Positions 22,304-33,689 of a stretch of 64,000 bases of DNA are shown one piece after another. Made by a program: the position numbers and the translations under genes. This stretch comes from Ligula intestinalis. Taxonomy: Eukaryota > Platyhelminthes > Cestoda > Diphyllobothriidea > Diphyllobothriidae. Within the stretch, counting starts at the first letter, position 1. Each line of letters starts with the position of its first letter. The stretch spans positions 12,867,349 to 12,931,348 of the forward strand of contig JAYGXS010000007.1 in the NCBI GenBank assembly GCA_036362985.1. The letters are read 5' to 3'. The notes below the pieces were generated by a model. That model saw only the letters and a program-made list of their open reading frames with translations, searched no databases and had not been told where the DNA came from.

Positions 22304-23254
22304 GTATTGTTGCTCCCAAGAGGCGTCATTAGTGTTCGCACGTTAACAGATATTTCCAACGGCTTAGAATGATTCTTTTCGGAACTCAGTTTCCCGTTTA
22401 AGTTTGAAGTTTTAAAACAAGTATTGTACAAAGGACATCACTGCAACATTTACAGAACCAATACCAGTCTTGTGCTTTTGGATTATATGCGTTTTAATGT
22501 ATTCATCATCACTTTTTTAAATCGAAAGACCCTCTCTGAATTTCGTTTTTATGTAAACGGTTATATGAAAGACTTCATTTCAAATCCATTCTGTGTAGCT
22601 TAATTAACCATTTAGAACCTGTAGCCATTGATGGACATTTGCAGGATCTAACGGCTTTTGTAGGTTAGATGGTTAATATGCTTGCCCTAATTGAGCTTTT
22701 TTGTTTCTATCGCGGATTCGAATTCTGATTAGCCCACCTGAATTTTCGCTGTAAGGAAGCAATTTTTTTAATGTTTTGATCCAAATGTTCGGTAGATCGT
22801 TTGCGCTTGCATATTTTTTGTTAGTTAAAAAAACTTTATTCATATTTTCCTTGACAGAAAATTTAATGTAAGCATGCATAACTGCTCGACCTAGTACAAC
22901 TACAGATGAGGTTTTAGGCAAAAGACTCGAAGAGGTTTCTGCCAAAAGCCTACAGACCTATCTCTAGGAATTTACTGGAGCGTCAATTTTACGGTCATCG
23001 GAATCGCTAGTTCACATATGTATTCTTCCCTGGATGATCTTTGTTCTCAGTAAGAAGGTTATAGGTACAAAAATAGTTAGGATGGTCACCTTTTGGTGAA
23101 CATAGAGCAGTATGTACATGAGGGAGACATAAATGGCCATTTGCGGCTCAAAAATAATCGTCATTTAGCTTATACTTCACAAGGTTTCCGGGTTTCCTTT
23201 GTTCCCAAATGCCCTACCATTAAGCCACGATGTTAAAGGTATCCGACTTCCAAA

Positions 23255-23345
23255 CCCACGGGATTCAGTCCTGGGCTTAGGTAAGGCTGACTGACCACAG
23301 CTAATAAACCAGAAATGGCCATCCTAGTTTTTGTTGTTCTTGGCA
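23255..23345 (+). repeat. SINE body fragment
   Basis: A degenerate B box (gggattcagtcc) and the body ggctgactgaccacagc, ccagaaatggccatcc, as in the other SINE copies. Confidence 0.5.
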
Positions 23346-23638
23346 GTACTCGTTCTGCATGAAGTTGCAGTCGCTGCTTGGCTGCATACCAGATTTCTAC
23401 ACTGAGAAAGTCGCATAACCTCATCGATGAGCAAATTGTACTTTGCTCAGTTTTTTACCGCCTACAGGGAGTTAAACGGCCAATCCCAGGAGGCCGAAGC
23501 TACACATAAAGAAAGTTCCCGTAGAACTAATAAACTTTCGAGGAGCAGATTAAAGTTGGCGGTAAAATATTGGGTCTGCTGGGCTACCAGAATATGATTT
23601 AAATCGACGCTTTGTTTTTCTGCTAACCATCGTGCTAG

Positions 23639-23990
23639 AGCCTGCGTGAAACCCTCAGGGATTACTTAAAGCGTCCAAAGCCCCAGACGACGGTTCAAGG
23701 ACCGGCACCCTTATCCTCATCCGTCTCAACAAAGGCACCGATGACGCCGCCACCGCCACCGCCACGGAAGACTCCCCTTTCTCCGTCGAAGTCCGTCCGA
23801 GTGCCTCGGACACAACTCTACTATCCCTGGCAGGACGCTTCGCTGCGCTTCCGGTCGAAGTCGTCCACACCCTCGGTGCCATTTCCATCGGATTTGAAGG
23901 AAAGCCTCGAGCAGTGGCTGCGGGAGTACCCCGGCAATTTGGACTGCAGTGCAGTCGAGAACTTTAACAAGTGGATGCAGGAAACTCCAG
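23639..23990 (+). CDS. Large Pro/Ser-rich coding exon
   Basis: The acceptor gctag (23637-23638) opens 117 codons plus one base up to the donor ctccag followed by gtgatt at 23991. The peptide starts SLRETLRDYLKRPKPQ, passes a Ser/Pro-rich linker with six consecutive Pro residues (about residues 37-42) and basic S/P motifs (TPLSPSKSVRVP), and ends in an acidic, Trp-containing segment (LKESLEQWLREYPGN, then NFNKWMQETP). The phase-0 start fits exon 22201; the one-base end fits exon 28059. If the donor is not used, translation stops at once (GD then TGA at 23996-23998), so a terminal exon is the alternative. The Pro run suggests an SH3/EVH1/profilin-type binding segment (inference). Confidence 0.6.
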
Positions 23991-24228
23991 GTGATTGACT
24001 GTCCTAGGCCCTGATGCTATCCCTCTTGTATTTTCCAATAATGGGTGGGGGTGGTTTAAACGCTGTACCAACAAAGGAAGCCAGTTTAGGGAAGGAACTA
24101 AATTATTGGTGATGCACGCCTAGGCACCCGGGCCCAATCACGCATCTGGTCTTATTTATTCACACGGGGTCATTGTTGGTTAGTGAAGCGAAACTGCGGT
24201 AGACTTGCCGCAAGTCAGGGTGTCAGTA

Positions 24229-24606
24229 CTATCCTTGTTGTTGCTCCCTCCCTCGCACAACGGACTGCCCAATTTGGGAATCAGACTGGCTCAGGACAGG
24301 TGTATAATAGTCAGCGCAGAATTTGCGTAAGACAATAACAGCTACAGTGCATGCGAATCTTGGCACGCCGTAAACGAAGGCTCTCCTGCTGCATCCAAAT
24401 CCATCTCCACTTGATTGGCGGGTTCTGGCTGTTAGCTGAGAACGAAGAGCGAGAGAGTGGCCGTCAGTAGGAAATTTTGTTCTCTGATGATCGGGAATTT
24501 GCTCAAAGAAATAACACCGATTGATTACGGGACGAAGTCCTCCTGTTCTGCCTTGCGGCTGACCACAAACGCTAAAGCGGCTAATAATAGGATTGTTCAT
24601 CTGCAA
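24229..24606 (-). other. ORF of unknown meaning (125 codons)
   Basis: A long minus-strand frame in GC-richer DNA, with no recognisable domain and no splice context examined in its favour. It precedes a SINE and may be repeat sequence. Listed so that the interval is not read as empty. Confidence 0.15.
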
Positions 24607-24644
24607 AGCTCAATATTTACTGTATAAACCAGCAAGACAATGCG

Positions 24645-24795
24645 CCTATGGCTCGGTGGTTACAGCGTTCGACTTCTTATCAATAAATCATGGATTAGAT
24701 GCTCAGTAGTTGCCCCACTTGGGGTGGGGATGACTGACTGATGAGAACTAATGAGGTATAAATGGCTATTCCAGTTTCCCCTGGTCTTGACCTCA
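24645..24795 (+). repeat. tRNA-derived SINE
   Basis: A tRNA-like head with A box tggctcggtggtta and degenerate B box (24652-24705), then the body ggggatgactgactgatgag, aaatggctattccagtttcccctggtc. One of the clearest plus-strand copies. Confidence 0.65.
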
Positions 24796-24799
24796 ATGC

Positions 24800-25680
24800 G
24801 CTAGGACTTTTGGTTGAGGATACTGCCAAATAATGGGATAACTCGGGCCGTGTGGTAAATGCGGCGTGTATACCTTCGATGTGTCATCTTGGCATCTTAA
24901 CATAGAGAGCACATGAAATCCTAACTGCACTTCTGAAATTTTTTTCCGAGCGGTAAAGTTTACTGACGTAGAATTTGACAAGTCGATTTGGAAAACATGT
25001 GTTTTCAGCAACTCTTCATTAGGCCAGTACATTTGCAATGATAAGGGAAACTGTACAGTTGGACAGGGATAGTGGGTGTACTTTTCCAACAACTCGTTTT
25101 TTTCTGCCGACCGCATGACGAGATCTGTCTGTAGAGGTCCTTGTACGCAGGAAGGTGGGAGGGGGGGAATTGGTTTCGGTTATGAGCTGTTATCAGCGGT
25201 CAGGTACATTGAGTGATGATTACTGCTATTCGCCTGGAGCTTACGACTGTCACTAGGGCGTGGGGGTGATGTGCTGGCCTGATTAATAGTTGCTGAAACC
25301 ATGTGTTTGTCAAATCGAATTTTCGAATTAAAACTAGGAATATTTGCAGAACTGTGATAGACTTGTTATAAGCGTCGGCAGCAGAAGTCACGTCAGCAGG
25401 CCGGCTTTTAATCGAGCCTCTTTACTGTGGCAAGCAAAACGACTACTGTGAGAGTACTATCGCTGAAAGGCAGGAAATAGACGAATGCTGTTTTTTATTG
25501 TGGGGATGGAGCCAGAAACCGTTTTTGCTACGACGATCGCGTCTATTTCTCCTCAAAAGTACTAACCCTGCCACTTTAGACCAGGCACCTTGAATTGGCG
25601 TACGTGATGGTATATGTGATGCAGTGCTCCATAGAGCAAAGTGAATTGAACTGACAAGTCTTAGTTTCGGCAGATTGCAT
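24800..25680. other. Non-coding stretch with one minus-strand ORF
   Basis: A 107-codon minus-strand frame with an ATG (24793-25116) is open but unrecognised. It could be an old pseudogene. Nothing else is seen. Confidence 0.3.
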
Positions 25681-25689
25681 TGCCGGCAA

Positions 25690-25835
25690 AGACAGGGGAT
25701 GCTGGAATGCCCATTCCCAGCTCGTCAGCCGCAATCAGCCAGTCATAACCAGCTTTTGTTGATGCCCCACGTGAGGCTCGGACGCGCAACCTTTTGACCA
25801 TAAATCTAACACTCTAACCATTGAGTCACGAACTA
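25690..25835 (-). repeat. tRNA-derived SINE (minus)
   Basis: The minus strand shows atggttagagtgttaga (head), cgtccgagcctcac (B-box region), then tatgactggctgattgcgg and ggaatgggcattccagc, matching the family body. Confidence 0.6.
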
Positions 25836-26758
25836 GTTGTCTTGCCAATCTAGATCAAGAGATGTTGATCTTCGTTGAGTAACGCTCACCCATTGCTAAC
25901 GGAGCTCACTAGTCTCGCTCTGCCCTGGGTCTCATTCTCGAGCTCCGCCAGATGCCGCACAGCGGCTAGTAGTCTAATCAGATAGCATTGCCCAAGAAGA
26001 GTTGAATAATAACACAAAATTTTGAGATTGAAGGGCAGAATATTCCGTGAAGAAATGCGTACATCGACTATGCCGAAGGGTAGAGCTTGCATCAATGCTT
26101 GGGAAATTCCTTGACGCTAGGACAAAAACAGTTTACTTTTCCTTGATTAAATCATTAATTGTTTGTGATATAGGTACAATTTGCGATTTACTTTAATTTC
26201 AATACCATTGAATCGGAGGGTACTATTTCTACAAACAAAAGGTAAACCAGCTCTCCGATAGGTATGCTTAAAAAGCTCATACCTCCTTATCACATCAAAT
26301 GCTTCCCGCTAACAACTGGACTGCCTGACTGCAATAGGAGTTTGCTAATGCATATATGCTAGTAGTCCAGGACAGAGGTCAGCTTTATTAAGATAAAGAT
26401 GTGTGAACGCCCTATTGGTTGAACAAAAAGTTCGAACAAATTTTACGAGTATATAAGGAGTATAATAACTAAACAGGAATTTTTACTTTATGATTGTGAG
26501 TAACATGCCAATAAATGATCTAAATATGCGGCTATTGTAGAAAGTTGGTGTGTGACTGGTATATAAAGAACTTGATGTGTGTCGAGTTTGACCTTTCAGG
26601 AACCCAGATAGGAGGAGCTAACCACCTCAGTAGACAGGGCTTTCCGCACTGCGATAAGTTTGTTATTGCAGAAAAAATTGAGTGTTTGGAATGCAGTAAA
26701 GCAAAAAAACATATTGTTTTAGTCATGGGCGTGGCTCATACTATCGCACCATTACCTT

Positions 26759-26840
26759 TGATTAAGGATTCCCGACGGAATCCGCAAGGTCAGGAAAATA
26801 AAACTCTTGTTCCAGTGGTTGCATCTTCTTCCGAATATAT
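26759..26840 (+). repeat. PLE pLTR remnant with strong hammerhead-type stem II
   Basis: ttgattaa, then a perfect 7-bp hairpin (ggattcc, loop cgac... with ggaatcc; 26766-26783), then gcaaggtcagg, aaaataaaac and the ttccagtggttgcatcttcttcc block that marks pLTR ends elsewhere. Relative to CTGATGA and GAAAC the core bases are mutated, so it is a decayed copy. Confidence 0.5.
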
Positions 26841-27105
26841 CATTTCATTGGTAGCCTGTAGAGACTAACTGGAGCTGTAGGTCTACACAACACTGTTTAC
26901 TATTTAGGTGTTCAGCCCGGTTTATAAACAACGTACCTTTTAGCATGTTAACCGCAAAGAAAGCTAGCTCGGATTTCAGTAAATGTTGTACGCTGACAGG
27001 TAGAAGGAAGAGAAGGAAATCGATTTCGAGAATCAAGCACTTTGTTCTCAGCCTGTGAGCACATTGGTTTTTTCAGGTGAGTTGACCAAATTCTGAAAAA
27101 CTCGA

Positions 27106-27186
27106 GGCGTTCCGCGGGATTTGAACCCGCATAGGAGAGAGACATTTTAGCCAAGCCAACGCTCTACCCACTTGAGCTACGAATGT
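27106..27186 (-). pseudogene. tRNA-like region of a dispersed tRNA-containing element
   Basis: The minus strand has an intact D arm (gctc/gagc), an intact T arm (gcggg ttcaaat cccgc) and Pol III boxes, but the acceptor stem and anticodon stem do not pair. Flanks (agttgacc-tctgaaaaactc on one side, cacttggatcgatattacccgc on the other) match the better copy at 44.2 kb. Confidence 0.6.
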
Positions 27187-27359
27187 CGCGCTTCACACTG
27201 TGAGTTTAATCACACTTGGATCGATATTACCCGCCCAACCTTGCCGCTCGCATGGAATCCACCAATGCGGGACAGCAAGTTGACTGCCCAAGCAGGACTT
27301 CCTAAGCAATCATCTAGAATCCATCAGAATGACTACTAGGCTGACTTAATCATCAAGAG

Positions 27360-27485
27360 GTTTGGCAGATTTGCTTGATTTGAGTTGACCCAATTGTGAA
27401 AATGTCGAGATGTTCGGCAGGATTTGAATCCGCGTAGTAGAGAAGGTCTTCGCTGGAAGTCAACGTTCTAACCACTGAGCTGCAT
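27360..27485 (-). repeat. Second, more degenerate copy of the tRNA-containing element
   Basis: Shares gatttgagttgacccaattgtg and the B-box region ggatttgaatccgcg (minus: gcggattcaaatcc) with the copies at 27.1, 32.7 and 44.2 kb. Confidence 0.5.
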
Positions 27486-28058
27486 CAAAAGCTCGCCACA
27501 TTTCGAGCCTGGAACATTTCGAACCATTGTGATCTCTGGCGTGCCAAATCGGGAAGATACTTGTATAATATTCTAGATTATGGGGTGTCGGTCGTGGATT
27601 GGTGGTTGCTTGCGTGAGAATACCCTCACCGGAAGATTTCGAAGGTTTTGTCGGTTATTAATTGGCCGTAGGCGGAAGTAAAAGCGCACGCTGATCGGCT
27701 GCTTGGTTTGATGTGCACACTGTCCATGGCCAGCTCGATCTACTGCACCATGCGTGGCTGCGTTTTTCTTCTGCTACACGTTTTTCGTTCTTAATGACCA
27801 GGAGAGGGTTCTCTGCGGACCCCATTTGGCAAAAATTGTAGACCATTGGTGGGCGGACATTACACAAAATAAGGTTTTTAAACGCGCCGATGTTGGATAA
27901 AATGTGTAACCGCTTCTAAAAAGCATACTCCGACATATATCTTCTTAAAGTCAAGGAACTAGAAATTTTAGAATTCCTGGGGTTTTTTTTTCGACACAAC
28001 AAATGGAACAGCTTTCGTTTATTAGTTGTTTTGCTGATTTGTTTTTTCTGATATTTAG

Positions 28059-28111
28059 GGCTCGAATCCACCAGTATGAAGGAAGTCAATAGCGGACTTC
28101 TTTTCATTAGG
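28059..28111 (+). CDS. Small coding exon (17 codons)
   Basis: The acceptor ttctgatatttag (AG at 28057-28058) and the donor attagg followed by gtgagt bound 53 nt. With the single base carried from exon 23639 the frame reads G-LESTSMKEVNSGLLFIR and ends in phase 0, as the exon at 31119 needs. The match of phases on both sides is the main support. Confidence 0.55.
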
Positions 28112-31100
28112 GTGAGTATATAATTTTGATGTGTGAGCGCACTGTGCACAGGATACTTCATATTTTCAAGAAACACCATCTTTTGCATTACAGGCACCTA
28201 GATATGAATCTAACGCCTGCCTAAATAACGTGGTATAAGTGCTTGCTCTGAGGGCCTGATGACCTAGTAAGGTTGGGCTTAGACCTGTGGTGTGTCACCA
28301 CCGACGTTTAGCCTGTTGCAAGTGGTAGTGTCAACAAGAAGATGGTTACCCACATCACAATTCAGGTAAGACAACGTTGGTAGGAACAACTTTACTGCGA
28401 AAAGATGAACTGTACTAAGGTTGTGCGACGAGCCAGCTGCCAGCTATGTCTGCACACCAGTCGTGTCCGTAAAGTAGTGAGTTATTGTGTAGCTTTGCCT
28501 GCGCAATGACTATTCTGCCATCTGCAGCCAATCAAATGAAGCGGAATATCGATTGAATTGGTGCTTGCAAGCTTATCAAGTGGCGAGTCAATCGATAGCG
28601 TTAGAATGGCAAATAGCACGTGAAGTTGCTAATTTTTTTCACACGTGAGTGCAAGTCATAGCAGAGTGGAGGCAGGCTGAATCATCGTAGTTGCGCTGGG
28701 CAGCAAACTCCTACGAGCCTTGGTTTGGCCTGGAGTGGCTCTCTTCCTAACTCTTCACTTTGTAGATCATGTCTGCGATTATTGCTTGGTAGTCAATGCG
28801 TGGATGCTAGGGTGAACTCTCGACTCAGAGACACACGCAAAACGTCCCCCAATCGATTAGCAATGCAAATTACCATCAATCAACCCTCCGCTAGGCCGTA
28901 ATTAGGTTAGAAAACCACTCGCATGGGAAAGCAACTACTCTGATCATCGTTGCGTCCTAGCCGGTTCTGAGAGCAGCGGGATGCACTATTGTCAGGACTT
29001 TATGGGTCTTTCCTAACTTTCCTAAATAAGTGTTACTTAAACGTTACAAGTAGTAAGACACCAACTGAAATTTTAGTGGATGACGGACTTAGCGTACGAA
29101 AGGCTTGTTAAGGACGCGCCTTAAAAATCTCGCCGGCAAAATGCGTTTAGTGTCAGAGCCCAGAAGATTGCCAACTGTTTGGCCTGCTTCGGCCTTTCTC
29201 GTTGTTGACAATCGGGCTGCAACTGTCCCTCCTTAATGCTGCCTCTATGAGACACGAGCACGTTAGAAGGGGATGATCCATTCGCCACTTTGTGTACATC
29301 ATCCATGCCCAATGTACACAGACTAATCCAATCTCCTGTGAACCCATATATACCGACAAATTTGGCGAATAAGTCATCACTGTAAGAAGCAAGCCGCCAT
29401 TACGTTGCCTGTAGTGGACACTAAGTATATTTCTACTTGTTACTTTTAAGTAACACTTATTTAACAATTTGATAAAAGAGCCGTGATATCCTGACAGTCG
29501 CTCAACCCGAGAGCAACAGTTAAAGTCCAAAACCTTCCCACATGTTCACGTATAAACATCACGCCACTTGACCGCAAAAGTGGAACTCTAAATAAATGTC
29601 GGAAGTGCTGTAACCGTAAATAGCCTACGTGAAATACATATTTCAGGATAGAAAACTCGACTCACAAACGTGGCCGACGAAAATGAATTTTCTTCACAAA
29701 ACTAAAGTGAGCCTATCACGCTACTTGGTCGGTTTCATCCTTCCACACTTCGATCGAAAATCTAGAAGACTCAAGATTTCAAAACATAACCTATTGGTCT
29801 TTTAGCCTGCGCCGTTGGTTCAGCTCGGAGTTATCCATGGTGAGACTAGCGTTTATCGCCGAACTGAGCTTAGGGAACGCAACGTAGGGTTTTCACTTTA
29901 CTATGATCCTAAAGTAAGTGGCTCTTTTCTACAAAAGATGTTACAAAAGGACATAGATGTAGATACTTTCTAGAAAATTGGTTTGAATTTATAAAGGCCG
30001 AATAATAAATGAGAAAAATGTGGCTTTATTACTAGACATTTTTAAGTATGCCGTCAGAGGGTAGCTCATTAAATGAAACTGGCTTCCTGACGTAAATGAA
30101 AGATGCTGAGCTTGTGCTGCATGATCATTTGCATTGAAACTCTGAGAAGGAAATCCATCCTAATGAACAAAACATTTTAGAATTTGGCTTGAAATTGCAT
30201 GAGATTGGTAATTTTCAGGACCAACTGCATAAATAACAGAGATACACTGAGCTCTACGTGTTCCGTCGCCAATCACCCCTATTCAAATCGCAAGCTAGGC
30301 AGATTGGAGCTTTATAAACGAGTTTAAGTTGTAGCTTAATTGAACGCTTGACTAGTTGAGCTACAAACTCGGACAGTAGACGGAGGCGTTTTTCACATAG
30401 TCCTAAGAGATTAGCACAAAATCTACAGGAAGCGAATCCGCGTGCTAACAGACAACTTTCGGCTTCCACATTCAATACTGGTAGCATAATTTAAAGTTTT
30501 GGAGCCCAACACACTGTGTATACTGAACACATACGTCTCATATCTTGGGAAGTCCCTCATCGTGTGTATTATGAGGAACGCCCTCCTAATGTCTTCTGTT
30601 TACTGAAAAGCAGACATATTGAAAGCGCATTCTAGAAAACGCCAGGTGATAAAAACTTTCGCGAACTTCCCGTACGCCTTCATGGTCGTCTGCCTAAAAA
30701 CCCGCTTCAATCGAATGCCAAAATCCGAATTCAACAGCAAGGACGGAAGAAGAAAAAACGAAAAGCTGCCTTGGTGTGCTCTAGCAGCGCGTATGAGGTG
30801 AAAATGGGAACATATGAAAAGATCAAAGGTCGCAGGGAAATCGAACCAATCAGAGAGTAACTTTGGGCAATTGGCATATCAAGCGGTCTCCCGACTCATC
30901 TGATTGGTTGAATAGAACTGCACTCTTGTGGTGAGCTGGCGGATCTATAGGGCAGCGGACGAGCTAATCGGTTAGGACGGATACTCCTAGCATGTTTTCT
31001 ATATGATTTTCCCCTAAATTAACTAGAATGGCTGGATATTTCACTTAATTTTGGCAATGCCGTGTGTATTTTAATATTTGAGGGCGAGGTTACATACCTA

Positions 31101-31118
31101 CATCTCCTCTTCGTGCAG
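28112..31118. other. Intron of the plus-strand gene; no other gene seen
   Basis: About 3 kb between two phase-matched exons. It holds short ORFs at 29121-29530 (minus) without motifs, and a degenerate tRNA-like patch around 30330-30400 (minus strand, gctcaactagtcaag) related to the tRNA-containing element. Confidence 0.45.
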
Positions 31119-31225
31119 ATTTTGGAAATGGCTCAAGATGACAACTTCGAACATGAACTTGAGGAGTCAGGATTTGCTGAGTCTTGTGAAATGCCCACTT
31201 TTAACATACACAACTTTGTACACAG
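31119..31225 (+). CDS. Coding exon, acidic
   Basis: The acceptor ctcttcgtgcag (AG at 31117-31118) and the donor cacag followed by gtaaga bound 107 nt: ILEMAQDDNFEHELEESGFA, then ESCEMPTFNIHNFVH, leaving two bases. The other two frames are closed or unlikely. The next exon follows after only 42 nt. Confidence 0.65.
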
Positions 31226-31267
31226 GTAAGAAAGCGTGGATTCGTTTCTATTCATTTTGTTCCTTAG

Positions 31268-31361
31268 CTCCTTTAATTGGAATGCCAAAATCGAGACAAT
31301 TTCTGAAGTTCAGAAGAATTTCGAATGGGAGGGTAATGTACCCAAGGAAAACAAATTGGCC
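31268..31361 (+). CDS. Coding exon after a 42-nt intron
   Basis: The acceptor tttgttccttag (AG at 31266-31267) and the donor ttggcc followed by gtaagt bound 94 nt. The two carried bases AG plus C give Ser, then SFNWNAKIETISEVQKNF and EWEGNVPKENKLA, ending in phase 0. A 42-nt intron is well below the vertebrate minimum but is within the range reported for flatworms (established in general; not specific to this gene). Confidence 0.65.
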
Positions 31362-32072
31362 GTAAGTAAACGTCAACTGGTGAATGTTTTGCTTGCTTTT
31401 GCCTTACTCGATAACTCTGATAGAATTCTTTTATTTTATCTGTGATGTATTAAAACAAACGTCTTAAAGAGGAAAGGCTCGTTGGAAAAATTAAGGTTTA
31501 TTAGGGAATTTTCAAGTGGGTAACACCGACCTGTTGTCAGAAGAAATTAACAATGGAGGTTAGAAAGTTCACCGTAGAGCGTTTGATCTGGACAGGCAGC
31601 CAGACGTCCACGGCAGGGTGGGAGTGAAAGAAATGTTAAAGTTAGTAGTGGGGTGAGGGAAGGGGGGTTTTAAAATTAGAGTGTTACACGTGTCGACTTG
31701 GCGCTTTATATTGTTTAAGTTGGAACTCCAAGCTTCGAGGAATTGTCAGATTTTTTGCGTGTCAATCATGGCGATCACCTCGGTGCCGGCCCAATTACGT
31801 GCTTATAGCAAGAATTGCTTAAGGTGGAGTGAACGTGAACCCAAAAAATATGAGCCGGGTAAATAACTGCAGTTGACATCTATTGGCTGAAACTCTGACC
31901 AAGCACAGAATCTTGAAGTTCCTATTGCTAATACAAGCGAGCATGCAAGCCCCAGGAAGTAATTACTGGCAGCGCCACTGTTCTGAAATGTTCTGCAGAT
32001 CAAATGCATTGAAAAAACTGTCCTGTACTAATAGGGATTTCAACGGTATTTACCTATATTTCCCTCAATAAA

Positions 32073-32094
32073 ACCTGACCTGACCTGACCTGAC
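32073..32094 (+). repeat. Pentanucleotide microsatellite (cctga)n
   Basis: Four tandem units directly abut the outer end of the PLE pLTR that begins at about 32090. Confidence 0.8.
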
Positions 32095-32405
32095 TCGATC
32101 GTTAGGACAATATGTTTATTCGCCTGACGTTTCGAAATCCATCGCGAATTCATCTTCAGAGGCACACGCACAGAACAGTAGCAGAAACGGTTTGTGTATG
32201 CACAGGGTTCCGCCGTAAAATTTAAACGTACGGAAAAGATCGACGAATGCTCTGAGTGTGTTCTGATTCGTTGCGTCAGCCATAACCATCTGGCCTTGTG
32301 GTGTTAGCATAAGATGATGCAGTGGCTCGTCTGTTCTCCGAATGGCGATTTGCTTTGACCAAATTTAGTCTCAGCACCGAATATGGATTGGACAAATCTT
32401 TGCAC
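32085..32405 (-). mobile_element. Decayed 5'-truncated PLE with pLTR
   Basis: 32091-32162 is a pLTR (gactcgatcgttaggacaat, tttattcgcctgacgtttcg, cttcagagg). The following 240 bp match the C-terminal coding part of the elements at 45.2 and 59.4 kb (gctttgaccaaatttagtctc, caccgaatatggattggacaaa). The distal inverted pLTR is absent. The hammerhead-like core at 32126-32159 reads CTGAAGA, so it is mutated. Confidence 0.6.
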
Positions 32406-32639
32406 TTGTTGTTGTTTTTCTACGAAACCAATTTGTCAGTCAAATCTCTTCACAATAAATGCCAGTTTATCCGAATAACTTCGATTGCTTTTAGTATATG
32501 AACCCTTCCCAAGTTCAGGTTGAGAGAATTATTAATCATAACACGATTTTCTTATCTAGCCTACGTGCGATGCTCCTTCAAAACATTCTCTCTGCTGCCT
32601 ATTAAAGTGCTTTTTACCTTATATCCCAAAGCAAGATAA

Positions 32640-32775
32640 ATAAGCTGATATTATTAAGTTGGTTTGGCAGATTTGCTTAATTTGAGTTGACCCAAGTGTG
32701 AAAAACTCTAGGCGTTTGGCGGGATTTGGACCCGCGCATCAGAGAAAGCCTTTGCCGGAGGCTAATGCGAAAATT
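32640..32775 (-). repeat. Truncated tRNA-containing element
   Basis: Shares 32668-32765 with the 44.2-kb copy (gagttgacccaagtgtgaaaaactctaggcg, cgcatcagagaaagcctttgccgg) and breaks off inside the tRNA D-arm region. Confidence 0.6.
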
Positions 32776-33105
32776 CCCATTGACAAATTCAGAAGATGAA
32801 CTGGCGAACATACGTTTGTTTTCGATAAATTCTTGTCACGCATTAACCCTTATATGGTAATTAAGTAAATAAACTACGCGATTTGGTAGAAAAAATAGTA
32901 TGGTTGTCAGGGCAGGGTGAAGGTGGGGGGAGGTTTTGGGTCAAAATCTCATCAGTGTTACGAGGCACCGGTAGTTGGCCGAAGGGATAAACTGCTGGCT
33001 GTAATAAATGGCCTTTTTCATAAACACCAATTATTTACTTCCTCCATATTAAACAGAAGAATACATTGAACTGTGAATGCTTACTAATTTTTCGGATAAT
33101 TGTAG

Positions 33106-33189
33106 GTAATTCCACCATCACAGTCAGCCTCTCGCTCGATTTCCTGTGCGAAGCAATTCGTATGGAACATTATCAGGCCGACAAAATGA
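33106..33189 (+). CDS. Candidate last exon of the plus-strand gene
   Basis: The acceptor ataattgtag (AG at 33104-33105) opens, in the phase left by exon 31268, VIPPSQSASRSISCAKQF then VWNIIRPTK and a TGA at 33187-33189. A gtatgg at 33160 could instead act as donor. No AATAAA was seen close downstream, so the terminal status is uncertain. Confidence 0.4.
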   Translation, partial: VIPPSQSASRSISCAKQFVWNIIRPTK

Positions 33190-33462
33190 CTTTATCTCTG
33201 AATGCTGTTATAATTTGCATTTCTGGATTTCCCGCCACCATCATCTCGCCTTCATGATGATGAAACCTGCATCTCGAATCGTGTGTTTCATCTGTAACTA
33301 CGTTCAATGTATCGCACTTTTTCCTTTGCAACCGTCTGTTCTTTGAATCTCTTAGCCGAACATCTCACACCAGCAAAACTCTCGGAAAGACAACTGTTGC
33401 TGCGTTTTAATACATTGAAAATAACTACTATTTTAACGTTAAGAAGGCCGTGTGTTTTTATT

Positions 33463-33642
33463 TCATGTTTTTCTTGCGAGGGCTAGTAATGCTTCAGCAG
33501 AAACTTTGACAATCCTTCTCGACTTTTTGAATGCTTTTGTTATAAAATTCTGTGGCACCCAGTGGCTAGGAACAAAACCGCTGGTTTCTGAATGTGTCGC
33601 TCCTACAGCGAGGTGCCACAACGACTGTTCCCCTGCATAAGC
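33463..33642 (-). CDS. Candidate last exon of a minus-strand gene
   Basis: On the minus strand an acceptor (agatttcag, AG at 33643-33644) opens 59 codons and a stop: AYAGEQSLWHLAVGATHSE, then FVPSHWVPQNFITKAFKK, then VSAEALLALARKT. The TGA is immediately followed by AATAAA (minus strand, 33457-33462), a possible polyadenylation signal. The phase-0 start fits the phase-0 end of exon 36586-36744. The gene would be convergent with the plus-strand gene ending near 33.19 kb. No family is recognised. Confidence 0.45.
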   Translation of the reverse strand, partial: AYAGEQSLWHLAVGATHSETSGFVPSHWVPQNFITKAFKKSRRIVKVSAEALLALARKT

Positions 33643-33689
33643 CTGAAATCTGTAGTTACGCAGTTTGTATGTTTGTATGTGTTCGACCA

